Source: Sulfuritalea sp. (lineage in GTDB: Bacteria; Pseudomonadota; Gammaproteobacteria; Burkholderiales; Rhodocyclaceae). Taken from it: a DNA stretch of 8,537 nucleotides. Below the pieces are notes generated by a model. The model was given only the letters and a program-made list of their open reading frames with translations. It was not told the DNA's origin and did not search any database. The position numbers were made by a program, and so were the translations under genes. The stretch spans positions 1 to 8,537 of the forward strand of contig JAIPCS010000144.1 in NCBI GenBank assembly GCA_021738105.1, in the 5' to 3' direction. Of the stretch, positions 1 to 6,945 are shown piece by piece; the first letter of the stretch is position 1; every line of letters starts with the position of its first letter.

Positions 1-1041
1 GCCGCCGGGAGGAAGCGCCAGTGATTCCTCCAGAATGCGGGGTAACTCCTTGGCCCCTGCTATCGCCTCTGGCCAGGCGCGTTGGGTGTAGCGCACCCGA
101 CTGCGCACGGCCTGCCGGGCAATGGGTTGGTAATCAGTGGTCAGTGCGCTGTTCGCGGGCAAGGTACCGGGAAGTTCGAGGGCAAACATCCAGAATTGAC
201 CATGTGGTTCCAGGGTCAAATCGTAATCCACCGGCAGCCCACCTGGCGCGTAGGGGATTTCCTGATAGGTGCCGCGTTTTCTGGTGACACGCCAGCTGCG
301 CCCGTCAAATGCAGGCATGACCGGTCCGCGCCAGTAAAGTTGAGATTGCGGCGGAACCTTGCCTGAGAATTTCACCCGGAAGGCGATCGCATCCGATTGT
401 GATAGCTGGGAGATTGAGCCGGGAGACATCGAATCGGACAAGCCCGATACTGCGGAAAAGCGATCCTGCGGTAGCCCCCAGAGCGGGCCTTGTACACGCG
501 GAAACAGCAGAAACATCAAAAGCATGAAGGGCAGACCTTGCGCCAGCATCAGACCCGCTCGACGCAATTGATGCTTCGGGTCTGGACGGTCGTCAGCCGC
601 CGCCAGCAAGGTCGCTGTGGTCACGAGCAGGGTAAGGCCGGCCAACAAGGCCGTGGGAATGGTCTGAGTGAACAGAAATTGACCAAGAACCAGAAAGTAG
701 CAGAGCAGCGCTGTCGCCACGGCATCGCGTGCCGCGCGCAGCTCAAGCAGTTTCAAGGCGAGAAATACCACGAGTAGTGCTATTCCCGGCGTGCGGCCCA
801 TGATGGTTCGGTATTGCAGAAAGATACCTGCGGTACCGGCAATCACCAGTAACACCATTACCCAGCGTGGCGGAAGATGCCATTGCCGCCATGTCACTGC
901 CGCGCGCAAGGCAAAGGCGCAGCCTGCGACAATGGTGAGCCACAATGGAATTTGAGGTATTAGCGGTGCGCTCGCTGCCAGCGCCGATGCCAGCAGCCAC
1001 CATGCCTGACGGCGACTGACTGGACGATTACTGCGCGCCAT
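1..1041 (-). CDS. tgpA: TgpA-type membrane transglutaminase-like protein (DUF3488 N-terminal part), partial
   Basis: Only the N-terminal 347 residues lie in the window; the frame is open to the left edge, so the C-terminus is missing. The start is the ATG at 1041-1039, which overlaps the end of the upstream DUF58 gene by 14 bases; there is no strong ribosome binding site, so translational coupling is likely. Residues about 13-180 are a run of hydrophobic helices (about six or seven membrane segments). They contain the family signature GRTPGIALL (82-90), KLLELRAARDA (97-107) and FLLFPRVQGPLWGLPQD (177-193). A soluble part follows, with GLSDSMSPGSIS (200-211), SDAIAFRV (216-223), LYWRGPVMPAFDGRSW (235-250). 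These are typical of the TgpA N-terminal domain (DUF3488). In the family a periplasmic or extracytoplasmic transglutaminase-like Cys-His-Asp core follows; it is outside the window, so activity cannot be judged. The substrate is not known here. It is the third gene of a MoxR-DUF58-TgpA operon. Family assignment is firm; the function is inferred. Confidence 0.9.
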   Translation of the reverse strand, partial: MARSNRPVSRRQAWWLLASALAASAPLIPQIPLWLTIVAGCAFALRAAVTWRQWHLPPRWVMVLLVIAGTAGIFLQYRTIMGRTPGIALLVVFLALKLLELRAARDAVATALLCYFLVLGQFLFTQTIPTALLAGLTLLVTTATLLAAADDRPDPKHQLRRAGLMLAQGLPFMLLMFLLFPRVQGPLWGLPQDRFSAVSGLSDSMSPGSISQLSQSDAIAFRVKFSGKVPPQSQLYWRGPVMPAFDGRSWRVTRKRGTYQEIPYAPGGLPVDYDLTLEPHGQFWMFALELPGTLPANSALTTDYQPIARQAVRSRVRYTQRAWPEAIAGAKELPRILEESLALPPGG

Positions 1042-2008
1042 TGCCGTAAAGCGCCAGGGCTCTCAAGCCGGTGGCAAGCTGTGCCGGTCCGTTATCGGGA
1101 TTGAGCCGGATTGAAGGGGTGCGCAGGCCCCAGGCCAGTCCTGCGCTATCGGCGTCGAGCATCCAGCGGGTCAGGATCGACAAGCGTTGTTCCAGATCAA
1201 TCGTGTCCGGCAGCGTATCCCAGTCAAGCCAGAGCTCTTGCGCGGCTGCGCCTGAAAACAGCTTGGTCAACAATGGGCCATCCTGCTGGCGTGCGACAGC
1301 CTTCCACGCCACATGGCGTGGTGGATCGGAAATCTGGTGGCTACGCAGTCCCGAGAAGTCATCTTTACCCCTGCCGTCCTTGCTCGTTCCGCGAGCCGAC
1401 TCGCCGTGCCAAGGCAGGGGCGGTGCGACCGATGAAGGCTTCGGATAGACCAGACAATTCAGTTCTGGCACGACATAACTCCAGGCTCGGACCAGACCGA
1501 GCGGCCAGGTTGTCTCGATGGTGACACGCGGCAAAGGTAACCAGCCACGTTTTTTGGCAGCAGTGCCAACGGTGGCAATCGTACTGGCGCTTGGACCGAT
1601 ATCGATCTCGATCGGGTCTTCGTCTGCAATGAAAAGGCGCAGACAGGTTCGCGCGTCGGCACGCTGATTCCCCAATACCAGATCGAACTGGGCCGTTTCG
1701 CCGGCAAAGACCGGAGCACTACGACCGGGTTTGATCGAGAGCATCACCAGATTGCGAAATGTGTGAAGTATCCCTACCAACCCCAGGCCGGTCAGAAGAA
1801 ATACCAATGCATGGCCCAGACTCAGGTTGTAATTCATCGCACCAAGCAGGATCACGCCTAACGCCATGGCATAGGCCAATCCCGCCCGGGTCGGCAAGAC
1901 ATAGACACGCCGCTGGACCAGGATGATCGGAGCCGGTTCGGGTGGCCGCACACGCAAAGCCCAGCGGACGAAAGTTTCGTGTATCCGGCTGCGCAGGGAA
2001 AGCAGCAT
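1028..2008 (-). CDS. DUF58 domain-containing membrane protein
   Basis: The gene encodes 326 residues. I chose the ATG at 2008-2006, two bases after the stop of the upstream MoxR gene. The longer open frame reaching 2200 would overlap MoxR by 190 bases and adds an arginine/cysteine-rich stretch unlike any DUF58 N-terminus. Two hydrophobic segments (about 42-60 and 64-82) form an N-terminal membrane hairpin. A beta-rich middle part (about 95-185) follows, then the DUF58 core motif at 219-240: GLRSHQISDPPRHVAWKA then VARQ, matching the family pattern GLR-x-Y-x-x-GD-x-x-R-x-I-x-W-x-x-x-AR. DUF58 proteins have a von Willebrand factor A-like C-terminal region and are found next to MoxR ATPases; they are presumed partners or clients of the ATPase at the membrane. 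The molecular role is not established. The spacing on both sides (2-base gap upstream, 14-base overlap downstream) indicates coupled translation with moxR and tgpA. The length is in the usual range for the short DUF58 proteins. Confidence 0.9.
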   Translation of the reverse strand: MLLSLRSRIHETFVRWALRVRPPEPAPIILVQRRVYVLPTRAGLAYAMALGVILLGAMNYNLSLGHALVFLLTGLGLVGILHTFRNLVMLSIKPGRSAPVFAGETAQFDLVLGNQRADARTCLRLFIADEDPIEIDIGPSASTIATVGTAAKKRGWLPLPRVTIETTWPLGLVRAWSYVVPELNCLVYPKPSSVAPPLPWHGESARGTSKDGRGKDDFSGLRSHQISDPPRHVAWKAVARQQDGPLLTKLFSGAAAQELWLDWDTLPDTIDLEQRLSILTRWMLDADSAGLAWGLRTPSIRLNPDNGPAQLATGLRALALYGNGAQ

Positions 2009-2010
2009 GA

Positions 2011-2931
2011 TCAGGGCAGCGGTACTGCCTCGATCAAAGCAGTCGCAACGGTGTCGGCATCGGTACGTGCCGTGTCGTCCAGAGGTCTCAGCCGATGCGA
2101 GACAACTCCAGGTAGTACCGATTGCACGTCTTCCGGTAGCACATGGTCGCGCCCGTCGAGCAATGCCCAGGCACGCGCAACGGCCAGCAAGGCAAGGCAA
2201 GCGCGTGGCGACAGGCCAGCCTGCCAGTTTGGTGAGGTACGCGTGTGAGCCGCCAATGCTTGCACGTAATCGATCAGGGCGGTCGAGGCATGTACCGCAC
2301 GCGTTCTGTTTTGCAACTCAATCAGGTTTGAAGGAGTGATGCGCGCACTTAAACCGGCGACCAACTGCTGTCGGTCAGCGCCTGCCAACAATTCTCGCTC
2401 AGCTGCCGGATCCGGATATCCAAGCTCAATTTTTAGCAAAAACCGGTCGAGCTGAGACTCGGGAAGTGGGAACGTGCCAACCTGATGAGTGGGGTTCTGT
2501 GTTGCGATAACAAAAAAGGGTTGGGGTAGAGCGCGAGTTTTACCTTCTGCAGTCACCTGCCTTTCTTCCATGGCTTCCAGCAAGGCACTTTGCGCCTTTG
2601 GTGTGGCGCGATTGATTTCGTCAGCGAGAACCACCTGTGTAAATATCGGGCCAGGATGGAAATGAAAGGTGCCGCTTTCCCGATCAAAAATGGAAATCCC
2701 GAGAATGTCTGCCGGCAGCATGTCGCTGGTGAACTGAATACGCTGAAAGTCGAGTCCCAAAACACGAGCCAGCACATGAGCCAGGGTCGTCTTGCCGACT
2801 CCAGGCAAGTCTTCTATCAGCAAATGGCCTCGAGCCAGCAGGCAGGCGAGGGAGAGTCTTATGGGTCGTTCCTTGCCGAGAATGATGCGATTGATATCGG
2901 CAAGTATGGCCTCTAGTTCCGGTAGTCTCAT
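2011..2931 (-). CDS. MoxR-family AAA+ ATPase
   Basis: The product is 306 residues from the ATG at 2931-2929. An in-frame ATG at 2982 would add 17 residues (323 in all). Neither start has a clear Shine-Dalgarno. I prefer the inner one because MoxR proteins usually begin close before this helix, and it leaves 78 rather than 27 bases before the divergent gene. All AAA+ elements are present: Walker A LPGVGKTT (42-49, Lys47), Walker B VVLADEIN (100-107, Asp104/Glu105), sensor 1 in ATQNPT (Asn146), arginine finger in LDRF (Arg163) and sensor 2 in GLSPRA (Arg243). The segment EGKTRALPQPFFVIATQNP is typical of MoxR/RavA-type ATPases. MoxR proteins are cytoplasmic ATP-dependent chaperone-like enzymes that mature or activate partner proteins; the DUF58 protein encoded two bases downstream is the expected partner, with TgpA third. 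Family assignment is very secure; the client and the process are unknown. Confidence 0.93.
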   Translation of the reverse strand: MRLPELEAILADINRIILGKERPIRLSLACLLARGHLLIEDLPGVGKTTLAHVLARVLGLDFQRIQFTSDMLPADILGISIFDRESGTFHFHPGPIFTQVVLADEINRATPKAQSALLEAMEERQVTAEGKTRALPQPFFVIATQNPTHQVGTFPLPESQLDRFLLKIELGYPDPAAERELLAGADRQQLVAGLSARITPSNLIELQNRTRAVHASTALIDYVQALAAHTRTSPNWQAGLSPRACLALLAVARAWALLDGRDHVLPEDVQSVLPGVVSHRLRPLDDTARTDADTVATALIEAVPLP

Positions 2932-3009
2932 GGGGTCGAAGATTTTTACAGTCTTTGAGAGATAATGTGTTTTTTGTAGCATTGTAAGACATCAAACCAG
3001 ACGTCCGTC
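2932..3009. promoter_or_regulatory. Divergent intergenic region with candidate promoter for the deacetylase-like gene
   Basis: This AT-rich gap separates the minus-strand moxR and the plus-strand deacetylase-family gene. On the plus strand, TTGAGA (2955-2960) and TAGCAT (2977-2982) are spaced 16 bases apart and match the sigma-70 -35 and -10 consensus at five and four of six positions. Transcription would then begin near 2989, giving a leader of about 20 bases to the ATG at 3010. No convincing promoter for moxR was found on the minus strand; TTACAA (2987-2982) followed by TATCTC (2964-2959) is the best, and poor. If the longer moxR start at 2982 is real, the plus-strand -10 would overlap its start codon. 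Confidence 0.35.
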
Positions 3010-3936
3010 ATGACAACCACCGCCTTTATCACCCATCGCGATTGCTGGCAGCACGATATGGGAACCCATCACCCCGAATGTCCCGATCGTCTCGGTGCGA
3101 TAAGCGACCGCTTGATCGCGTCCGGGCTTGACCACTATCTTCAGTTTCATGATGCGCCGATGGCTGATATCGAGCAGTTGCTGCGCGTACATCCGCGTGC
3201 CTACATTGATCACGTACATGAACAGAGTCCGGCGCACGGTATCGTGCATCTGGATCCGGATACGGCGATGTCACCAGGTACGCTTCAGGCTGCCCTGCGT
3301 TCAGCGGGAGCGGGTTGTCTTGCCACCGATCTGGTGATGCGCGGAGATGTTCAGAATGCATTTTGTGCAATTCGTCCTCCTGGGCATCACGCTGAGCGTG
3401 CCAAGGCCATGGGCTTTTGTTTTTTCAACAATATCGCCGTGGCGGCAAGGCATGCACTTGAGGTTTGGGGTCTGTCGCGTGTGGCGATCGTTGACTTTGA
3501 TGTACATCACGGCAACGGAACCGAGGAAATTTTTGCCGGAGACTCGCGGGTTCTGATGACGGGAATTTTTCAGCATCCGTTTTACCCCTATTGCGGTACC
3601 GAAAGTCCGGCATCCAATATGTGCAACATCCCTTTGCCTGCCGGAACGCGAGGCGAGGAGTTCCGGCAGGTAGTGAGCGACATCTGGTTGCCCAGACTGC
3701 ACGATTTCAAGCCGGAAATGATTTTTGTTTCCGCGGGTTTTGACGCTCATTACGAAGACGATATGGCTTCGCTGGGCTTGGTTGAGTCTGACTATGCCTG
3801 GGTCACGATGCAGATCAAACACATAGCCCTCGAGTACGCTGAAGGTCGCATCGTTTCCTTGCTCGAGGGAGGCTACGCACTTTCCGCTCTGGCGCGCAGC
3901 GTCACCACACACGTAAAGGTGCTGGCTGATTTGTAA
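3010..3936 (+). CDS. Histone deacetylase-family zinc-dependent amidohydrolase
   Basis: This is a complete 308-residue protein of the arginase/deacetylase fold, the usual length for bacterial class II-like deacetylases. Family signatures in order: HHPECPDRL (20-28); the active-site loop RPPGHHAE (122-129) with the tandem catalytic histidines 126/127; GFCFFNNIAVAA (135-146); DFDVHHGNG (162-170), where Asp164 and His166 are zinc ligands by analogy; SAGFDAH (241-247), supplying the third ligand Asp245; and LLEGGY (284-289), with Tyr289 at the transition-state tyrosine position. All catalytic residues are present, so an active enzyme is expected. Bacterial relatives hydrolyse acetyl-amides such as acetylpolyamines or acetylated lysines, and some are annotated as acetoin utilisation proteins. 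The natural substrate cannot be read from sequence, and bacteria lack histones of the eukaryotic type. It has no signal peptide, so it is cytoplasmic. It is transcribed away from the MoxR operon and toward dapA, 101 bases upstream of dapA. Confidence 0.93.
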   Translation: MTTTAFITHRDCWQHDMGTHHPECPDRLGAISDRLIASGLDHYLQFHDAPMADIEQLLRVHPRAYIDHVHEQSPAHGIVHLDPDTAMSPGTLQAALRSAGAGCLATDLVMRGDVQNAFCAIRPPGHHAERAKAMGFCFFNNIAVAARHALEVWGLSRVAIVDFDVHHGNGTEEIFAGDSRVLMTGIFQHPFYPYCGTESPASNMCNIPLPAGTRGEEFRQVVSDIWLPRLHDFKPEMIFVSAGFDAHYEDDMASLGLVESDYAWVTMQIKHIALEYAEGRIVSLLEGGYALSALARSVTTHVKVLADL

Positions 3937-3974
3937 GTCCAGATTGCTGAATGTGTTGTGGGGCGACCATCAGT

Positions 3975-3980
3975 TAGAAT
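3975..3980 (+). promoter_or_regulatory. Candidate -10 element upstream of dapA
   Basis: TAGAAT matches the sigma-70 -10 consensus at five of six positions and lies 57 bases before the dapA ATG. No good -35 is seen at 16-18 bases; the sequence there is TGTGTT or similar. Transcription would start around 3987, inside or just after a run of six T (3985-3990), leaving a leader of about 50 bases. The alternative is that dapA is read through from the deacetylase gene. The support is a single hexamer. Confidence 0.25.
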
Positions 3981-4004
3981 TCACTTTTTTAGCACTTATC
4001 TGGT

Positions 4005-4018
4005 TGCCGATCTCGGCA
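4005..4018. repeat. Inverted repeat TGCCGA-TC-TCGGCA in the dapA leader
   Basis: Two perfect 6-base arms are separated by two bases, 19 bases before the dapA start codon. As RNA this would fold as a 5-base G/C-rich stem with an AUCU tetraloop; as DNA it has the dyad symmetry of a dimeric regulator site. No T-run follows, so it is not an intrinsic terminator. Function unknown. Confidence 0.4.
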
Positions 4019-4037
4019 TTCTGCTCTGGATAACATC

Positions 4038-4922
4038 ATGAAGACCATACAAGGCTCCATTCCCGCGATACTTACACCGATGCAGGATGACGGTTCGCTC
4101 GACTTGCCGGGCTTGCAGCGCTTGCTTGATTGGCATATTGCCGAGGGATCGGACGGCATCGTAGTCGTTGGCACCTCGGGAGAATCGCCGACGGTAAATT
4201 ATGCAGAGCACTGCACCCTGATCGAGACGACGGTGAAGCATGTTGGCGGTCGCATTCCAGTGATAGCAGGAACCGGAGCCAATTCCACGACGGAAGCCAT
4301 CGAACTGGCTCAGTTTGCCAGGCAGGCTGGGGCCGACGCGCACTTGTCGGTTGTTCCCTATTACAACAAGCCGACTCAGGAAGGTCTTTATCAGCATTTC
4401 AAGGCAATTGCCGAAGCTGTGGATCTGCCGATGATCATGTACAACGTACCGGGACGTACCGTGGCTGACCTCGCGACTGACACCACCTTGCGATTGGCTC
4501 AGATACACAATATCGCAGGCATCAAGGACGCCACCGCCAATATCGAACGCGGATCGGATTTGCTCAAGCGAGCGCCGGCAGATTTCAGCGTGTATAGCGG
4601 TGACGATGCGACGGCAATCGCGTTGATGCTTCTGGGTGGCAAGGGTTCCATATCCGTTACTGCCAACGTGGCACCGCGCCTTATGCACCAGATGTGCGAA
4701 GCCGCGATCACGGGTGACCTGGTGACCGCGCGAGAGTTGAATTTTCGCCTGCTGGATCTGCATCGAAATCTGTTTCATGAGGCGAATCCGATTCCTGTGA
4801 AGTGGGCGGCTCAGCAGCTTGGATTGATCGGTGGCGGTATTCGCTTGCCGCTGACTCAGCTGTCGCCGGAATTCCATGAGCGTGTGCGAGTCGCGATGCG
4901 TGAAGCGGGCATCGTTCATTAA
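4038..4922 (+). CDS. dapA: 4-hydroxy-tetrahydrodipicolinate synthase
   Basis: DapA condenses pyruvate with aspartate-4-semialdehyde to 4-hydroxy-tetrahydrodipicolinate, the first committed step to meso-diaminopimelate and lysine, in the cytoplasm as a TIM-barrel tetramer. The 294 residues are full length for the family. Visible features: [10 protein letters not shown] near the N-terminus; GTSGESPT (45-52), the substrate-binding loop with Thr46 and Ser47 (E. coli has Thr44-Thr45); [16 protein letters not shown] with Tyr109 of the proton relay; YNVPGRT (135-141) with catalytic Tyr135 and Arg140, which binds the aldehyde carboxylate; and GIKDAT (161-166) with the Schiff-base Lys163. At the lysine allosteric site, His58, Asn82, Glu86 and Tyr108 match E. 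coli positions 56, 80, 84 and 106, but Pro51 and Tyr55 replace Ala49 and His53. The ATG has only a weak ribosome binding site. bamC begins 18 bases after the stop, the dapA-bamC pairing known from many Proteobacteria. Confidence 0.97.
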   Translation: MKTIQGSIPAILTPMQDDGSLDLPGLQRLLDWHIAEGSDGIVVVGTSGESPTVNYAEHCTLIETTVKHVGGRIPVIAGTGANSTTEAIELAQFARQAGADAHLSVVPYYNKPTQEGLYQHFKAIAEAVDLPMIMYNVPGRTVADLATDTTLRLAQIHNIAGIKDATANIERGSDLLKRAPADFSVYSGDDATAIALMLLGGKGSISVTANVAPRLMHQMCEAAITGDLVTARELNFRLLDLHRNLFHEANPIPVKWAAQQLGLIGGGIRLPLTQLSPEFHERVRVAMREAGIVH

Positions 4923-4940
4923 CAGGGAAATCGATACACA

Positions 4941-6095
4941 ATGAATCATTCATCATTATCGTTGCGCCCATGGATTACTGCGATATTGCTTGTCGGCGTA
5001 CTGGCCGGTTGCGGCGGCAGCATCCTTCCGGAATCCAAGAAAATTGAATACAAATCTGCCGGAAAGCTGCCCCCGCTTGAAGTCCCGCCAGATCTGACCC
5101 AGCAGAGTCGAGACGAGCGCTATGCGGTACCCGATGTTTCCACCAGCAAGGGAACTGCCACGTTTTCGGCTTATTCGAATGAACGGTCAGGCCAGACCCG
5201 CACTACGACGGCGCAGGAGGTGCTGCCACAGGTCGACAAGATGCGTGTCGAGCGTTCGGGAACACAGCGCTGGCTGGTGGTTGCCGGTTCTGCGGAGAAT
5301 ATTTGGCCCCAGATCAAGGAATTCTGGCAGGAACTCGGTTTCCTGGTTAACGTCGAGTTGCCCGAAGCCGGCATCATGGAAACCGACTGGGCCGAAAATC
5401 GCGCCAAGCTTCCACAAGACTTCATTCGAGGCAGCCTCGGAAAAGTTTTCGACAGTCTTTATTCGACGGCGGAGCGTGACAAGTTCCGTACTCGTCTGGA
5501 AAAAGGATTGAAAGCCGGTACGGTCGAAATCTATATCAGCCATCGCGGCATGTACGAGATCTATGTAAATGAAGGTAAATCCGAGACCCGGTGGCAGCCG
5601 CGTCCGGCGGACCCGGAACTCGAAGCCGAGATGCTGCGGCGCTTGATGGTGCGCCTGGGCGTCGAAGAGTCGCGCGCCAAGACCATGGTGGCGGCTGAGC
5701 AGAGGCAAGATCGTGCAAAACTTTCTCGAGCCAGTGACGGAGCTGGCGCCCTGCTGATGGAGGAGACCTTTGATCGGGCATGGCGCCGTGTGGGTTTGGC
5801 GTTGGATCGGGTCGGTTTTACCGTGGAAGATCGCGATCGCTCGCAGGGACTGTACTTCGTGCGCTATATCGATCCCGATACGGACAACAAAAAAGGCGAA
5901 AGCAAAGGCTTTCTTTCCAAACTGATGTTCTGGAAGGGCAGCTCTGATTCCAAACCGAATCAATCCCAGTATCGGATTCACGTCAAGGCAAGCGGCGAAT
6001 CCACAACGGTGCAGGTGCTGACCCGAGAGGGAGGCGTCGACCGATCGGATACTTCACGACGCATTCTCGGCTTATTGCACGAACAGCTGAAGTAG
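4941..6095 (+). CDS. bamC: Outer membrane protein assembly factor BamC (lipoprotein, NlpB/DapX)
   Basis: BamC is an accessory lipoprotein of the BAM complex (BamA-E), which folds beta-barrel proteins into the outer membrane. The 384 residues begin with a lipoprotein signal peptide: hydrophobic core about 11-23 and lipobox LAGC (21-24), with Cys24 as the lipidated first mature residue. Gly25 follows rather than Asp, consistent with Lol export to the outer membrane. The conserved unstructured lasso follows directly (YKSAGKLPPLEVPPDLT, 37-53), which in E. coli BamC binds BamD; the sequence similarity is diagnostic. Two helix-grip domains come next, roughly 108-215 (RWLVVAGSAENIWPQIKEFW) and 268-384 (LLMEETFDRAWRRVGLALDR), joined by a charged linker. 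Within the second domain an extended Lys/Ser/Asp-rich loop (about 311-342) contains GFLSKLMFWKG. AGGGA (4924-4928) is a ribosome binding site 12 bases before the ATG, slightly far. The gene lies 18 bases after dapA and 13 bases before the MBL hydrolase, so an operon is likely. Confidence 0.93.
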   Translation: MNHSSLSLRPWITAILLVGVLAGCGGSILPESKKIEYKSAGKLPPLEVPPDLTQQSRDERYAVPDVSTSKGTATFSAYSNERSGQTRTTTAQEVLPQVDKMRVERSGTQRWLVVAGSAENIWPQIKEFWQELGFLVNVELPEAGIMETDWAENRAKLPQDFIRGSLGKVFDSLYSTAERDKFRTRLEKGLKAGTVEIYISHRGMYEIYVNEGKSETRWQPRPADPELEAEMLRRLMVRLGVEESRAKTMVAAEQRQDRAKLSRASDGAGALLMEETFDRAWRRVGLALDRVGFTVEDRDRSQGLYFVRYIDPDTDNKKGESKGFLSKLMFWKGSSDSKPNQSQYRIHVKASGESTTVQVLTREGGVDRSDTSRRILGLLHEQLK

Positions 6096-6101
6096 GGGGA
6101 G
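6096..6101 (+). promoter_or_regulatory. Ribosome binding site for the MBL hydrolase (GTG start)
   Basis: GGGGAG begins immediately after the bamC TAG stop and sits seven bases before the GTG at 6109. It decides the GTG start, since there is no in-frame ATG near it and the family motif SLGSGSRGNALLVEAG begins at residue 5. Its position right at the stop favours reinitiation by ribosomes finishing bamC. Confidence 0.7.
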
Positions 6102-6108
6102 CTGAGCA

Positions 6109-6870
6109 GTGCGTTTTGCCTCCCTCGGTAGCGGTAGCCGAGGCAACGCCTTGCTGGTTGAGGCGGGTAATACCCGAGTGCTGATAGACGCGGGATTTGG
6201 ACCGCGCGAGATGTTGCGGAGACTCGGGCGACTGGGCATTGCGCCCGACACCATCGACGCCGTACTAATCACCCATGAACATTCCGATCATCTCGGCGGT
6301 GCCTTTGCCTGTGCGCGGCGTTTCAACTGGTCGGTGACAATGACGCATGGAACGATGTCTGCATCGCGAGAAAGTGGCGGGGATGCACGTGTCACTCTGA
6401 TCGACAGTCACGACTCGTTTTCAATGGGGGACATTTCCGTGCAGGCCTTTCCGGTACCGCACGACGCGCGCGAGCCAGTGCAGTTTGTACTCACCGATGG
6501 GGCCAAACGGCTTGGTGTTCTGACAGATGCCGGCCATGTCACTGCGCACATGGTGGCCATGCTCAGCGGATGTGACGCTCTGGTTCTGGAGTGCAATCAC
6601 GATGAAGCCTTGCTGAACGAGGGAAGTTACCCTCCTGCGCTTAAACGTCGGATTGGCGGTGCCTGGGGTCACCTCAATAACGCAGCCGCCGCATTTTTAC
6701 TCGCGAACGTGAAGTCCTCAAACTTGCATCATGTTGTGGCTGCGCACCTTTCAGAGGAGAACAACTCTCCGGCATTGGCGCAGGCCGCATTGGCCGGGGT
6801 GCTTGATTGCGAAGAAGACTGGATCGGCATCGCCAGCCAGGGCGAGGGTTTTGATTGGCGAGATCTGTGA
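6109..6870 (+). CDS. YycJ/WalJ-like MBL-fold metallo-hydrolase
   Basis: The product is 253 residues from a GTG start with a good Shine-Dalgarno, the usual size for this family. The protein opens with SLGSGSRGNALLVE, and the metal-binding signature THEHSDH (55-61) gives His56, His58, Asp60 and His61. Further metal or active-site positions are His118 in PVPHDA, Asp140 in LTDAGH, the ECNHD motif (161-165), GHLNN (187-191) and His213 in AAHLSEENNSP. This combination is that of the YycJ/WalJ group, which resembles RNase Z/RNase J-like nucleases in its catalytic half. In Gram-positive bacteria the gene belongs to the WalRK operon and has been linked to DNA replication or repair and cell-wall phenotypes; a 5'-3' exonuclease activity has been reported for family members. 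No signal peptide is seen, so it is cytoplasmic. The exact role in this bacterium is unknown. It is the last gene of the dapA-bamC unit and converges on the next gene. Confidence 0.9.
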   Translation: MRFASLGSGSRGNALLVEAGNTRVLIDAGFGPREMLRRLGRLGIAPDTIDAVLITHEHSDHLGGAFACARRFNWSVTMTHGTMSASRESGGDARVTLIDSHDSFSMGDISVQAFPVPHDAREPVQFVLTDGAKRLGVLTDAGHVTAHMVAMLSGCDALVLECNHDEALLNEGSYPPALKRRIGGAWGHLNNAAAAFLLANVKSSNLHHVVAAHLSEENNSPALAQAALAGVLDCEEDWIGIASQGEGFDWRDL

Positions 6871-6945
6871 CGCGGACTGGTCAAAGCGATCGTTAATTTT
6901 CGCTCCAAAAGTTGATGGGTCCGGGCCGCACCCCATGACGATAAT
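6871..6945. other. Convergent intergenic gap, no clear terminator
   Basis: These 75 bases lie between the 3' ends of the MBL hydrolase and the DUF7931-like gene. The only hairpin found is ATGGG (6915-6919) with CCCAT (6932-6936), a weak five-base stem not followed by a T-run on either strand. No intrinsic terminator can be called, so the two transcripts may overlap or end by Rho. Confidence 0.4.

Noticed and set aside
2009..2200. N-terminal extension of the DUF58 open frame
   Set aside because: It would overlap moxR by 190 bases with low-quality sequence; the ATG at 2008 fits the operon spacing and the family N-terminus.
1923..2339. Plus-strand open frame (138 residues) over the moxR/DUF58 junction
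   Set aside because: It is antisense to two secure genes and strongly Arg/Ser/Pro-rich with no motif.
3301..3912. Minus-strand open frame (203 residues) antisense to the deacetylase-family gene
   Set aside because: The opposite strand encodes all catalytic motifs of a known family; this frame shows none.
3985..3990. Run of six T as an intrinsic terminator for the deacetylase-family gene
   Set aside because: No stable stem precedes it; the inverted repeat nearby lies after the T-run, not before.
3996..4949. Long minus-strand open frame (317 residues) antisense to dapA
   Set aside because: It is the shadow of a certain gene with full catalytic motifs; the translation is rich in Arg, His, Cys and Ser without recognisable domains.
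5829..5842. GCGATCGC octamer (also near 383) as a meaningful repeat
   Set aside because: The two copies lie in coding sequence at unrelated places; they are too few to indicate a repeat family.
5187..5981. Long minus-strand open frame (264 residues) antisense to bamC
   Set aside because: It lies wholly inside bamC, has no family motifs, and reflects the codon bias of the opposite strand.
6915..6936. Hairpin ATGGG/CCCAT as a terminator between convergent genes
   Set aside because: The stem is only five bases with a 12-base loop and has no T-run on either strand.
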